A stretch of DNA of 64,000 bases from Chamaecrista fasciculata (taxonomy: Eukaryota; Streptophyta; Magnoliopsida; Fabales; Fabaceae): contig QANZ01033799.1 in assembly GCA_003254925.1 (NCBI GenBank), positions 1-64,000 on the forward strand, in the 5' to 3' direction. Each line of letters begins with the position of its first letter. The first letter of the stretch is position 1. The translations under genes were made by a program, and so were the position numbers. The notes under the pieces were generated by a model. That model was not told where the DNA came from. It worked only from the letters and a program-made list of their open reading frames with translations, and made no database searches. Positions 23,201 through 36,149 of this stretch are shown here, piece by piece.

Positions 23201-23829
23201 GATAAAAGATCTAGTGGTCTAGCAATTTTATGGCTTTTTCTTGTTCTAGAACATTGAAATGCCTAGAGTGTGATCTTGCTCCATAACCATTGCTTCTTTT
23301 GTGAATTTAAAGGTCTTTTTTCAAAAAAAAAAAAAATTAATATATACTTCTCCCCAAGTCTTTTTTCAGGTTATTATTTTCATTTCATTTATCCATTTAT
23401 AAGAGCTCCTTTGTTCCATTCATCTTCATCCAGGTTTATCCCGGAGCGTGGACAGCAATTTTGGTTTCACTTGACAATGTTGGGATTTGGAATCTCAGAA
23501 CAGAAAACCTTGACTCTTGGTATCTTGGTCAAGAAACATATCTCAGGGTTGTCAATCCAGAGGCTACTAACAAGACTGAGCTACCCATTCCAGACAACGT
23601 TCTTTACTGTGGTGCCCTAAGTAAAATGCAAAAGTATGTTCTACAATCAAACTCACCAATAACTATAAATTTATCACTTTGGCTTAATTTTGATTTTGAT
23701 TCCAATCTTTTTCTTTTTTCCTTTAGGCCACAAGACATTTCTTCAGCTCCATCAGTTGGCGAGAATAGATTGAGGCTGTTGTTCACTTTCTTGATGTTTG
23801 TTTGTGCCGTCATCACTGTTTTCCACTAA
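20210..23829 (+). CDS. SKU5: SKU5-like GPI-anchored multicopper-oxidase-related protein, copy B
   Basis: Nine exons: 20210-20341, 20481-20590, 20683-20953, 21058-21196, 21753-22119, 22416-22781, 22881-22959, 23434-23633 and 23727-23829. Each has the same length as its partner in copy A, and all junctions keep the frame (1,767 nt, 588 residues). Recognised family sequence includes EVSYITASPLGVPQQVIAIN, CPIPPKWNWTYQFQVKDQIG and YPGAW..WNLRTENLDSWYLGQE, all close to Arabidopsis SKU5. Signal peptide, three cupredoxin domains, glycosylation sequons and a C-terminal GPI signal are present. As in the family, most copper ligands of true multicopper oxidases are missing (HWSG at 80-83; HTYHLSGYAFF at about 449-459 keeps two histidines). 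The start is fixed by the signal peptide and by the end of CT-rich leader sequence. The likely role is cell-surface control of directional growth. Whether both copies are expressed cannot be read from sequence. Confidence 0.94.
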
Positions 23830-24840
23830 AGTACATTTTGGAACGTCCTCTATGTTGCTTCCTGGAGTGAGCAAGGTTTGTGGTTGAGTTGTTAGGATTG
23901 TAAGTTTAGTTTTGTTCATATCAATCTACCAGTGATTTTGACTTAATTCTTTCCCATCTCTTCATGCTCTTATGGGTTCCTCGTTTAATTGATTGGGACT
24001 TGTAATTCTTTTAGTGCCTATAATTTATGTACTTGGATGACAATTAATCAAATGACACGTGTGTGAATCAAATTGTTTCTTTTGATGTTCCCCCATCTGT
24101 TATATCATTATATGGGTACCTTGAAATTGCATTTTCCCTTCGTCATATTCCCACCACATGTAAATATTCTTTCAACTACCGAAACTTCCTTCCTTTTCAG
24201 AGTTGTAACAACACTTAACAAGAGTTATATGATTCCATTGACCAAAATGAGAAAAGGAAGACAAGATTTATATGTTCAAGTTTTAATTGAGAGTATAATT
24301 TAATCCAATATTGTTCAAGGACCACGAATGTCTTACCGTTATGGAAGAAACAAACAGGCAAAATGGCAATCATCTTGATCTTGTCCCATCCAGATGTGAG
24401 ACCCAATTTGTGGATCTTGGGTCATAACAAGAAAATTTTAAAAAGAAAAATAGTAAAGAAAAGAACAATTTCTTTTTATTAGAAAAGAAAAGAACAAATG
24501 AAGCAAGTGATATGGTAGGGAAAGCACTCAAGATTCACAGGTTGTGGAGACCATCTAAACGCTTATTTGAATGATTGCTTCTGACATAAAAAAGAAAGAA
24601 AAAACAAAAGGAAAAATCTCACATAGGAAGGCAATGTGTGTTACCTTGTAGAGGTTTTTTTTTTTTTTTGAACCAAACCTTGTAGAGTTCAATTGTAGCA
24701 TTTTTTTTCATTTTAAATGTATTTTTTTTTATTGTTGTAAATCTTCTTGTTTTCAAACTAGAACTTAAAATGTGTTGGTTTTTCTTCTTGTTTTAGTGAC
24801 TTTGGCGGAGCCTATAAAGTATAGATATTGACAAAGATAT
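23830..24840. repeat. 3' flank of SKU5 copy B, duplicated in left arm
   Basis: Includes the 3' untranslated region and then sequence matching 6,740-8,070 inverted, for example GACCCAATTTGTGGATCTTG at about 24,400 against CAAGATCCACAAATTGGGTC at about 7,490. Short open frames in this region are not conserved as proteins between the arms. No other gene is visible. Confidence 0.7.
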
Positions 24841-26943
24841 GACATTGATGCAGTCGACATGTCAAAGTCTTGAAATTAAATGTCATGTATGTCATTTTTT
24901 TATTGTATGTCATGTCAAATTCTTAAATATTTAATATTTAAGGACTAGATCATAATTTTAAGATATATTGATAAATTACTAATAATATCATTAATTTTAG
25001 CAAGCATAAAATTGAAACAAAATCATATTCTTTGAAGCTAAGCTTTATTTTGCAAGTGTAAATTAAGCAGGAAATATGTTATTTATTCATTTTCAAAATT
25101 TGAAGCTACACAGTTAAAATTAGCTTGACCCGAGTCAATGCATGTGTGCGCAGACACATTGTACAATACATAGACTCATGTAATGAGATAGACAAAATGC
25201 TTTATTAAACATTAACAAATAACAAGCAATAGAAATTTGGTTTAAATGGCAAGAAAAGAATGAAACAAAATCTTAAGGAAAAAGAAAAAGAAACGAAATG
25301 GAACAAATTAATAGGGATGATTGCATAAAAAAGTAAAATACAACTAGGTAAAGCTAATGATGTCCTGTAGGAAAAAATGGACAAATAGCAAAAATTTAGA
25401 TAACGCTAAAAAAACACAATTGATCATCACTCATTTTGGTTATAACATATTTGCTGATAGTAGAAATTTTCTACCAAATAGTCAATTATTCTTCTACTTG
25501 TGAACAAATAAACCCTTCTTCTTGCCTTTCTTTTTCTCCCCAGCCTGCAAAAACCAAAAAGATCAACTCCTCGGAATATACTCCTCAGTCAAAGCTTAAT
25601 TTTTGTTTTAGTTTCGATTTCAAACATGTGCCCTCAACTCATGCAAAGAATGCAATGAATTGCACAAACACAAGCGAACTAGTCAATCATTGCTTAATCT
25701 CCAATCTTTAATGAAGTAAAAAAAAGGGCTTTGAATCTTGATATTTAATTTAGATGGTTTCAAGAAATATATGCGCCTTTGATCTAGTATATTGCATGAT
25801 TCTTTTTTTATGAAAGCAAAGAATGTTAAATAGATCAATGGAACACTAAATATTTCAAGAAGACTATGGTTTAAAATTACTTAGTATTCCATTGCCTGAT
25901 AAAAATTAGTCTCAAGTCTTGAATGAAGCTAAAAAGGAAGCCTTCAATCTTGATAAATAGGATGATTCCTTTGTGATGGAAACAAAGAATTTTAATCAAA
26001 TCAATGCTATACCAAATATTTTAAAATAAAATGTTTCCTATTAAAATATTTGGCATACCATTGACTGATCAAAATCAACCTCCAATGTTGAATGAAGAGA
26101 AAGAAGGAACCACTGTATACTGATCTTATCAAGGGACAATGTTGAATGAAGAGAAAGAAGGAACCACTGTATTTTGATCTTATCTGGGGGCAACATTGAG
26201 TATTTATATCGGTTAAAAGGATAATCAATGTATTGGATATTTTTTTGGGTAATCAATGTATTGGATTTTAAAATAATCTCATTAAATATAAGATTTTCAC
26301 ATTTAATTAAATATAATCAATTCACTTAAAATTATTTATAAGTAATGATACGCAATTTAATTTTTGCTTCGAGTCTAAGATGATAAGATAAACACGTTTG
26401 TTTTTGGATTTTATTAAATTAATTGTCAACATTAATGTCAAAAAATATTAAAATAAAAGTTAATTCTTTTTTTGCCAATTACAACGGAAAATCAGAACGA
26501 GAGTCAAATCTATGGCATAATGTATTAATAGGGCAATGAAAAATCTATGGATAAAAATACTAGCACTAAAGAACATAACCTCAAACTAACCACCACAATA
26601 AATTTATTCGTAAATCCAAATATCTCCAAATTAAAGTTTATATTTTTTTTACCAACAAGTGTTTGGTGCAGCGGTTTGGCGAGTTACACCCTAGGGAGAG
26701 GACCCAGGTTAGATCCTTAGAGTCGACATTGTTGGGAAGGTTGTAACTGTTTCATCTCTAAAAACCGAATATGATTAGTCTTTGTCTAGACCGTTACATG
26801 GATAGACGGGGAGATACTCATCGCTTAACCAAAAAAAAAAGTTTATATTTTTTTTTCAAATGTGGCAATAATGTAAGTCGATTTGCAGACATTCTAGAGT
26901 TTTTCTTGAAGCTTGATTATAGACCTGTCAAAACGGATTGAGA
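24840..26943 (+). repeat. Non-coding repeat unit B
   Basis: Same family as units A, C, D and E. It carries one copy of the CCACTGTATACTGATCTTATC block and a single minisatellite unit (near 26,380-26,410), unlike units A and C. It ends abruptly at GGATTGAG where the LINE poly-T begins. In units A and C the homologous sequence continues (GGATTGAGCATGATGGG), so the LINE inserted inside the unit. Confidence 0.75.
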
Positions 26944-26976
26944 ATTATTTTTTTTATATACACAACAAGGAAAAAA

Positions 26977-29117
26977 CTAAAAGAAGGAACATAAATTAAC
27001 ATAAAAACGGTCTCTAACAAAGGAGAAAGACATAGGAGAGCGCCATAGATCAAAGATGTGCTTGCAGAGAGATTCCTTGGCAATGTGAACTTCAGTGTTA
27101 CCATGCACCAGTAACTGGTTGATGTCATGAACAAGGATGCGTTCCACAGCAGTTGAGCCTCCAGAGATGTAAACATGGGCAAGGTGTACCTTAGAAAAAA
27201 CCACAATAAGCGAGCCTAAAATAAAATTGCCAATCTTCAAGAGAGCTTCCCTACACATAAGGAAGATGTCCACCACTCTTGGGTTTGATTTTGTAGTACG
27301 CTTCTGTGCTGCAAACATGTAAGAGTCCCCTTTAAGCAGGATGAAATTAATGATCCGGCTTGTTTGTCTGTCTTCAGCGAAGCAGAACAAACTGAAAATG
27401 GAGAAGAGGGGAAGGGGGAAGGTGAGACAAGGTAATGTAGAGCTCTTTTGACGACTAGTAGAGAGTATTGTGTCCTGAGATTTCTCCAAACTATTGTGAG
27501 TCGCGTAAAGGTTGAGGTCGGCCTTGATGGAGAGAAGGAGTTGAAGGGGGTGAGTGACTTGGCCTTTCCAAAGCAGCAAGTTCCTGGATTCCCAAATCTT
27601 GTGTAAAGCAACAAAAACCCAGGAAAGGAGGGATAAATCATCATCACCCTTTTTAACCAGCGTTGACAGAAAGAAGTGAGTCTCTGAAGGATGTTCATGG
27701 AAGGGTCCTGCATAAAGGTATAGGAGATCGGGGAGCCAAACCAGATGGCTCGAGCAAAGTGACAATTCATGAAGAGATGATCCATAGTTTCCTATGAATC
27801 CTGGCAGAAGACACAAGGAATGTCAGCGGCGATGTGATGATAACGAAGCCCATCTCTAGAAGGAATTTCTTTGAAGAAAAACTTCCAAATAAAAAGCAGA
27901 ATCTTCTTTGGGAGGCGCAGTTTCCAAAAAATTTTCCAATCAATGTTAATGCTAGAGTGAGCATCCATTCCTCTATTGTGAGTGAGCAGTTTGTAACCAA
28001 CAGAAGGAGAATATGAGCCATTAGCTGCCCCATGCCAATGAAGGGAGTCATTTTGTTGAGTAGCAGGCAGTATGATTGACTTGATTTGGATAGCCTGATG
28101 CAATGATACAAGTTCTCAAGCTTGGTGAAATCCCAATGGCCATTGCAGAGGAGATCCTGAACCCTGACTAATCCTAGATCCCAATCCCATGGGAATATCC
28201 AGAATTTACTTGAAATGTCAATAGAAGCGTCGTTTCCTACGTTCCATTGTAGGTGTTCTTCAATAATGTCCAAAGAGTTTCGAATACCTCTCCAAACCCA
28301 GGTATCCCGAGTGGTTTTGCGGAATTGGAATTCCGTAAGAGGGACCTTATATTTATGAGTAAACCAAGAGCTACACAAGGAGGAAGGGGAGGAAATCCAT
28401 TTCCAGCCATGCTTAGCCAAAAGGGATTCATTAACAACAGAGAGATGTCTGAAACCAAGGCCTCCAGACATTTTAGAAGAGAAGAGGTACTCTTTGTTTG
28501 TCATGTGGATTCTCTTACCATCAGACTTATAGCCCCAAAGAAAATCAACCATGAGAGATTCCAGCTGTCTGATTTTTTTTTTTTGGGCAACTGGAACACT
28601 GACATCTTGTAAATAGGATCTGATTGAAGCACAGACTAGATGAGGGTAGCTCTGCCAGCTTGGGAAAGGAGATTGGCTTTCCACCAATGGAGTCTCTGAT
28701 TGAACCTGTCCACCAAAACGGAAGCATTCTTCTTGATGTAGTTTTTCCCATCAACATAGGTGCCCAGGTATTTTCCTAGGGAATTGGCATGCTTAACTTT
28801 AAGAGTGGTAGCCATGAATTTCTTGAAGTGTCTTGGAGTGTTAGGACTAAAAACAACAAGGGACTTGTCTTGATTCATCTCCTGACCAGCAAGGCCACAG
28901 TAAAAGTCCAGAATGTGGGAAATATGGGAGCAAGAGTCCTGCGTAGCCTTGAAAAACAGAGTGACATCGTCGGCATACATAAGATGAGTGATGGATGGGC
29001 CTTTATTAGCAAATCTAATACCCTGGATTTTCTTTTCTTTCTCAGCTTTAATAAGTAGAGCAGAGAGCACATTGGCCGCAATGATGAAAATGAAAGGAGA
29101 TAAAGGATCACCTTGAC
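26977..29117 (-). pseudogene. LINE ORF2, C-terminal part: RT palm, zf-RVT, RNase H-like end
   Basis: Reading leftwards: RQGDPLSPFIFIIAANVLSA at the right end, then the reverse transcriptase catalytic motif YADDVTLFFKA (about 28,960), then GKYLGTYVDGKNY. A zf-RVT type domain follows (LPKKILLFIWKFF..CVFCQ..ETMDHLFMNCHFAR, about 27,730-27,950), and a C-terminal RNase H-like region ends near 26,977. The reading frame changes at about 28,690, 27,790 and 27,240 and includes stops, so the product is broken. It continues across the solo LTR into the next LINE piece. Confidence 0.85.
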
Positions 29118-29122
29118 GAATC

Positions 29123-31231
29123 TGTTGGAGATTGTGCCCTAGGGCCAATCATTTTATGTGTTTGTATAAACATATCGTTTTGATTAATTTATAGAAGATA
29201 AATTATGTCGTTATCATATTATTAGCATGTTTACTATGATAGCAATCTGTGATTAATTATGTGATAATTAATCTAAATCTGTCCCTGGTCGACCATTCAC
29301 GTGGGAACGTGAATGAACTAAGACCAGCATGACCTCGGTGTATAGAGATACATGCACAAGATGCTTCTCGAGAGTCATGGTGCAATTATGTAAGGGGTTA
29401 CAAGTTGCTGGACCGACCCGGAGAGTCCTGCATGGGTTTAGTCATTAGCTGGCCTCTCCTGTACACTTGTCACGATGCCTTAGACTTGAGGTCTTGACTA
29501 TTCCGGCGTTGTAGATGTTGAACTTTGGCCTACTCCAACGTTGCCCGTAGCAGGGTAGCCATACAGGCTAGGTACGGGTTTGGTTGTTTACCATGCTGAG
29601 GAATGTGGTTGACCAAGATGGAATTTTGTCCCTCATTAAAGATGAGAGATATTTAACTGGCGTCCTCGATGAGTCTGTCCAGGAAATGAGTGACCACTCA
29701 GGGAAATGGGACTAACTCAGGAAATCGAGAAAATTATGGTTTGGATTAAGGATGACTTTCCCGTGCCTTATCCATGACCAAAATATCGTGTGACAATCGG
29801 GATTATGACAAGGTGGTACTAAGGTTAAATCGGTTTTGATAAATCGATAACTCACGTGTTTTGGGTAGTCGTGATGGCTTGTTAGAGTCCGCTCTCGACT
29901 TGTGAGTCATAGAGATGGCTTGCTGCCAACTTCACGTGGGGCCTGCTGGGTCACACATGAGCAGGATCAAGACACCACTTAAGGAACACGAATTAGGGTT
30001 AATTCGTGAGTCACTTTAGTGACACAATTTCAGACATAGCTGAATGTCTGGGACATGAAGTCTTGTCTTAAATAATATCTACGTTTGTGATATTCAAATT
30101 TGTTGGACAAGGTTAAATATATTAATTGTTAAATAGTTAATTAGATTAATCTATTTACAATTGTATTCTTGTTTAAAATATTAGGGAGTAATAAATTAAA
30201 TGAGCTTCCTAAAAGTTAGGAGATTATTGATTTATTAAATTCACTAATATTAGGATAATGGGAATGAGGGTGGCGCCTCATTTATCTTGATTTTAATTAA
30301 TGGAAATGTTTTGTTAATTGAAGTCATGACTTGGATTTGAATTTGAATTCAAGATTTGATTTTAATTTCAAGATTCAAATTTTGAATTAAAGATATTAGG
30401 GTAATATCTTAATTCAATATTGTTAGGAAATAAATAAGTTGGTTATAACTTCCTAAGAGTTAGGAATGTTATTTTGATTTATTAAATTCCTTAAAAATGT
30501 GGGGAGGATGGCGCATGGCTTGTGGGACCAAGAGCAAGATTTGATCTTGCATTTTGATTCTCAAAGATTGCATTTTGAATTCAATTAAGATATTAATGTA
30601 ATATTTTAATTAAGAATTCAAGTCCTAAAATTATAATATTATTGTAATCTTATAATTTTATAATTTGATAATCCACTAATTTAGGGATTCCCTAATTATA
30701 ATTATCAAATTTCCCCAACTCTATAAATAAGCTAGGGAAGTCGACTTGGCCAACACTTGTGCATTCAAGAGAGAGAAAGTTTGGAAACCCTAGAGTGTAG
30801 AAAGAGAGAGAGTCGAATTTCTCTAAGCAAGAGAGAGAATTCGACTTGCACCCTAATTTTAGGGTTTTGAGTGAAAACAAGAAAGGTTCTTGTGTTCCTA
30901 GGCGCCACTTATTTTCTTGGGTTCAAGAATTGTTCTTGACCACCCAAGAACCGTAGATTGAGTTCCCGAGTTCTCTTGGAGAAGAGGACTGAAGGCTAGC
31001 ACCTTGGTGTCACCAAACTACTCGTGTGGATTACCGGCAGAGGAAGGACACTTGGAGTGGACTTCTCGGAATCGCTTCATTCAACCACACCGATTGAATC
31101 TTATGTATACTTCTTCCTTTACTGGTATAAATTCAATTAGTGGATCCTGTAGGAAATCACAAAGCTGCGTAATTTTAAATTTTAATTTTAATTTTTGCTT
31201 CCGTTGCGCTCCGCTCTGTGATTTCCCAACA
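29123..31231 (+). mobile_element. Solo LTR (2,109 bp) inserted in LINE ORF2
   Basis: Starts TGTTGGAGATTG and ends GATTTCCCAACA, with TGTTGG/CCAACA terminal inverted repeats. Flanks are GAATC (29118-29122) and AAATC (31232-31236), a 5 bp duplication with one change. Removing the LTR and one duplicate joins the LINE frame exactly (KADRGI to RQGDP). A TATA box (TATAAATA, 30,722-30,729) and downstream leader-like sequence place the LTR promoter on the plus strand. No internal retroelement domain is present. The element family is not assigned. Confidence 0.88.
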
Positions 31232-31236
31232 AAATC

Positions 31237-32996
31237 CCCCTATCCGCTTTGAAAGAGTTGACCTGATGACCATTCAGAAGAAGGCTGTAGTGGACAGTTG
31301 AGAAACTTTGATATTGCATATCTTGAAAGGATTGAGGGAAATTCATCTTCTGCAGAACCACTCTGATGAAATTCCAACCCAGCTTGTCATAAGCTGTAGA
31401 CATATCAATCTTCATTGCACACCAGGATGATTTAAGCTTTTTGGCTTTATAAATGTAGGTCATAAGTTCGCCAGCAAGGAGGACATTTTCAGCTATTTGT
31501 CTACCCTTGATGAAACCATTTTGGTTTGGGGCAATCCAATTGTCAATAAAAGGCTGCATTCGGTTGACCAGGATCTTTGCAACAATCTTGTAAATGGTAT
31601 TACACAGACCAATAGGACGGAATTGAGAGATTTGCTCAGGATTATGGCACTTGGGGATTCAGGAGATGAAAGTTTGATTGAATTCCTTCAAAATGTAGCC
31701 AGATTTTTGAAAATCCTTGACCATAGAGAAAATATCATTTTTAATGGTCTCCCAAAACTTCTAGAAAAATTCAGCGGGGAAACCATCCGATCTTGACGCT
31801 TTAAAAGCCTTTAATTGAAAAATAGCAGTTGAAATCTCCTCATTAGAGATCGGTTGATCAGGGGATGAAGATTGCAAGTCCGAGAGAAGAGGGATTTCAA
31901 GCGAAAGTAATTTTTGCAAGATGTGAGCTTGAGACGGCTCGTTGGGGTAAGCATACGCATTGGAAAAGTAATGACCAATGTAATCTTCCATTGCCTCATA
32001 GTTTTCAAGCCACACGTTATTTTCATCCTTGATTCTCAAAATCTTGTTGGAAATCCTTCGCTTCCTAACAACTGAGTGAAAATATTTTATATTGCGATCC
32101 CCACCCACAAGCCAAAGTTGTCTGGCCTTTTGAGCCTAGAGAATTTCCTCATATTCAAGCCAAAATGTTGAGTTCCTCTCTAAGGTTCGCTTCTTCTTGA
32201 AGAATGTGAGGATAATTAAAATTGAGGTGTTGCTGTACAGAGTCTAGAGATCTTTGAAGATGATGAATTTTACTTTGAATATTTCTCAAATCTTCTTTAT
32301 TCCATTTAAGCAGCTTACATAAAATATTATGTTGTTTTCTCGCAACAGCAAAAGCAGTGGAACCTATGACTTCCATTTTCCAGTTCTGATTAATGATTTC
32401 CTTGGGGGCTTCCTCATGTAGCCAGAAAAACTCAAATCTCTTTGGTCTATGTCTAAACGGAATATCTTTTGCGGTATCAACAATAATGGGACTGTGATCA
32501 GACGCCGAAACTTGAAGGCAATTGACCCAAGTAGCAGGAAAGTGAGAAAGCCATTGATTATTTACCTGAGCACGGTCTAATCTTTCCCATACCACATCCT
32601 GATCTTTTCGAGAATTACTCCAAGTATACCAGTTACCGGAAGGTTTTAAATCTATGAGACTGCAATTGTTGATCAAGTTATAAAAGGCATTGGCGCTGGA
32701 GATCTGATTGTTGTTGCTTAATTTTTCAGAATTATTTGGAATCTAATTAAAGTCTCACAGTAACAACCATGGTTTGTCATCCGATGGATTGACAGAATTA
32801 ATGAAATCCCACACCACTTGTCTTTCACTCAATTTAGGCCGACCATAAATGTAGGTTAACCAGAATGGAGAACCAGAAGAGTCATAACAGAACACATGGA
32901 TCCAGTTTTCAGAAATGTTCAAAACATTACAAGAGACGGTATCATCCCTAACCAAGATAATTCCCCCTTTCCTACCCAAAACATCCATGCCCACAA
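31237..32996 (-). pseudogene. LINE ORF2, endonuclease and N-terminal RT part
   Basis: From right to left: endonuclease (VGMDVLGRKGGIILVRDD, then WLTYIYGRP; DHSPIIVD at about 32,490), then the connecting region with GDRNIKYFHSVVRKRR (about 32,080). The reverse transcriptase start follows, with FIKGRQIAENVLLAGELM and KIDMSTAYDKLGWNFI (31,400-31,510). At least three frame changes (about 32,700, 32,130 and 31,760) break the frame. The right end adjoins the LTR element at 32,997 and the left end the solo LTR. Confidence 0.85.
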
Positions 32997-33553
32997 TGAT
33001 AATAGGCCCAATAACTTGGAGGCTCAGAGGACTTGGACCATTGGCGGTCAAAGCCCAACAAAGGAATCACCCGATCGTGGACGCCAAATGGTCCCACGTC
33101 AGCCGAGAACGCCAACAGCTAGGCGTCTACACAAAGACGTATAAGGAAACATTACCATATCAATTAGGAATCAAATAGAGGTCAATCAGCATACGTCTCC
33201 CTCATTAATAACGTCTTTCCCACTATCTTAACTGCCAAATCAGTTAAGATTACAATCAGTTAAGATTTCCCTGAAGATCACAACCAGATCAGCCAAATCA
33301 GTTAAGATTACAATCAAGTATTGAACCAGATCTGGATCTCATCAGATCATCCTCTACCAGTATAAAAGGCAAGTCCTTCACACTGAAAAGAGGTACGTAA
33401 CTCGCATTACTCACGCTACTCATGCTAGCTTATACTCTTACTAACTTAAGCTTCGGAGGTGAATCACAGGGGAGACCCCCTGTGGTTCATTATCTTGCAG
33501 GACAATCTTGCAGCGAACTGGGAAACGACCCCCGGCCAAATCCTGGTTCATCA
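32997..33553 (+). repeat. 5' LTR of LARD-like element
   Basis: Runs from TGATAATAGGCCC to CTGGTTCATCA. It contains the likely TATA box (TATAAAAGG at about 33,360) upstream of the expected transcription start. It matches the 3' LTR at 38,075-38,631 base for base apart from a few transitions. Confidence 0.9.
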
Positions 33554-33554
33554 C

Positions 33555-33573
33555 TGGCGCCGTCCGTGGGGAC
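33555..33573 (+). other. Primer-binding site of LARD-like element
   Basis: TGGCGCCGTCCGTGGGGAC follows the 5' LTR after one base. Sites starting TGGCGCC are common in plant Ty3/Gypsy-type elements and complement the CCA-ended 3' tail of a tRNA. I did not assign the tRNA species. Confidence 0.7.
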
Positions 33574-33739
33574 AAATCAAAAGCTTTGTTCCTCTAAAAA
33601 TTTTGAGCAGGGAAAAGATGGAGAAATTACTCGATCCAGGGAGTAAATAATAACTCTCAAGCTTACTGGCCTTTGCTATGAATTTATCTAGCATCATTAT
33701 TATTATCATTATAATTATCATTATTGTTATTATTTATTA

Positions 33740-35975
33740 ACAAAAAATAAATAAAAAAAAGAGAAGGGATTTTTCGCAGGAAAAGCCGCACAAACGCACA
33801 ACCACAACTGTGAATGCACGACGCCGACGATGGAGCTCCTCCTCTTCGTTCGTCCGCCGTTGCTGCCACCGCCGATCACAGATTCGCCGACGAACGCCGC
33901 AGACGCCATCGTCGGTCTGATCTGGAAGTCCTCCGCGAGATTTAAGGTGTCTATGCACCCGTCGATGTTGTTTGAGCTCCAACACGACGGAGCTATTCTC
34001 TCCGCCACTCGTCCGCGCCACCAGCCACCACTGGTCCCGTCTCCACCGCAGACGCCATCGCCGGTTAGGTCTGGAGGTCCGCCGCTGCTCTCCGCTGAAG
34101 AACAAGCCACCGTTGCACGAGCTCGAACGCTGCCTTCTCCCCTTCCAGAGGTCGTGCCTCCCGACGCCACCACGGGCCACATCTTCGCCGCCGAGCGCTG
34201 CAGAGGCTGTCGTCGGTGAGCTCTGGAGGCCGACAGCCCCTCCTCCCCCTCCTCACGCCGTCAGATCTGGTGGGTATGGCAAATCGCCGGAGCACCGAGA
34301 CAGTAATCTCTTCCCCTCTTTACTTGTCTGATCTGAAATTTGCTTGATTCCTACCTCTTCTAAAATTGATCTGGATAGGTATATTTCACTTAGCCAGGAA
34401 TTACAAATTAATCATGCTTAATCCTGCAATTATCATGCTTTTCTTGGAGCTTGTATGACAAATTTTGGGTATGTATATGTCTTACTTACTGTTGAAATTG
34501 CTGAGAAAGTAGAATGCCTACTAGGTGCTTGACAAAATGCCCGTGAGAAACTTTGATAAAGTGATATGCATGCTTGCCCACTTGCTCTCTGTTACTTAAA
34601 ATCCCGCTTCAAAAGCCTGTTGATTTTTTCAGTTTCAACCGTATATGCTCTTAGTACAGTTGCACTTTGTGTTTGGATACCTACAAGTTGACACTTCGTA
34701 GGGACTAAATAGAGAGATTCAAAAAATATATATGAAATAAAATTTCAATGCCACATACTTTGGTTGACTTGGATGCAAATGAATTGTTGGCTCCACATGA
34801 TATTGTGACTCAAATAAGCTTTTTTTTTATTTTGCTATTACATTGAATACACATGACGTGTTTACTCTATGGCAAAAAATGATTGTCCTGATCTGGTTGT
34901 GATTAAGTGCGCTATTGTGAGACCAAGTCTATTGCTTTCTTTATGCAAAGTCCAATTTGTTGTTTGTGTAGCTTGACAACATGCATGCTTAATTGCTTAC
35001 CTATTTACCCAGCCTTATTTCAAGGAGCCTGTTGATTTTAAATTTCAATCGTATGGCTATGCACTGTGTATATGACTATCTACACAAAATTGGTACATCT
35101 GACTGTTCACTAATTAATCCCAAAATGGGTACTGGAAGGTGGGATCGCTATCAAAGTCCTATATTACACTCTCATTTTTTGGCCCTCTGTTAGTTCTGTA
35201 ATGACTATGCATGTCTTTTAGACTCATACATACCTTTCTTTCATGCCTACAATCACTTTTAACGTCAGTTATGGTAACTTTTTTACTTTGCAGTTTAGTC
35301 CCTTTCTTACCCATGAGTTTTACATTGAGATGGATGATTATTCTTGTCACTTAAAACCAAATACATGCATTTATAGAATTCCACATATGACAATCCTATG
35401 TGCATTTATTTTCCTGGCATATGGTGCATGAACGCCCTTATACATTTATACATACGCTTTACTCACTCTCTTGGTTGGAGAACATTTACGTCACCTGCAG
35501 GTCCCAAACAATGTAGTTCATATACGTTGTGTCTAAAATTCAGCTTTCACTCCAATTTGCTTATCTATGATTTTTTAATCATCCAAATCTTGTATCTATT
35601 GACATAGAAATTGCATTTGAAAACTCCTCTAAACATAGAGGATTAATGCGATAACTAAACATCGAAGTTAGCGTTTGATACTATTTACATGATTGCTCTT
35701 GTTGCACCTGTAAAACATGTCTTTCAAATCCAAAATTGTCATTTTTGTTGATGGTTTTTTGGGAAGCTGTGTCACGAACACTTTATTCGCAAGTCGAAAA
35801 TGTCAAAATATTATATATTTCAATTATGAATCTGGACACAATCATTCACTCTTACTTTAGTTTTGGGAGATATACGCGCATGTTGGAAGAAGGTATGATG
35901 CCACCTCTATTCACTTGGTATGAATTTGCAAGGCGTAAATTTGACAGAATAATAGTGACTCATTGGCCATTGTGA
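33740..35975 (+). other. Gene-like interior of LARD element, possible captured host sequence
   Basis: A GC-rich segment (33,790-34,330) has overlapping open frames in both directions, rich in Pro, Arg and Ser, including a 129-codon plus-strand frame from 33,830. It is followed by about 1.5 kb of T-rich intron-like DNA, and a short plus-strand frame near 35,850-35,975 ends in LFTWYEFARRKFDRIIVTHW then stop. The abrupt composition change resembles a host first exon plus intron carried by the element. I recognise no family, so function is unknown and capture is inference. Confidence 0.35.
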
Positions 35976-36149
35976 AATGGTCGCACGGATGATACGCATC
36001 GAATGCTTGGTTTTAGTACTATTTTTCAAAAGGCAAGGCATAGCTAAACAATATCGTTTTACTCTTTCTCATATACGCTAACAAGCACTGTCTTGGCATT
36101 AATATTATGTGATGACTCATCAGCTTCTTTATTTAAGAACTCAGGCACT

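Noticed and set aside
29123..31231. Considered as a host gene or intron within the LINE
   Set aside because: Exact LTR ends, near-perfect 5 bp duplication and restoration of the LINE frame show it is a solo LTR.
33730..34295. Overlapping 119-150 codon frames on both strands
   Set aside because: GC-rich sequence lacks stop codons by composition; frames are Arg/Pro/Ser rich with no domain, so I list the region as possible captured DNA and not as genes.
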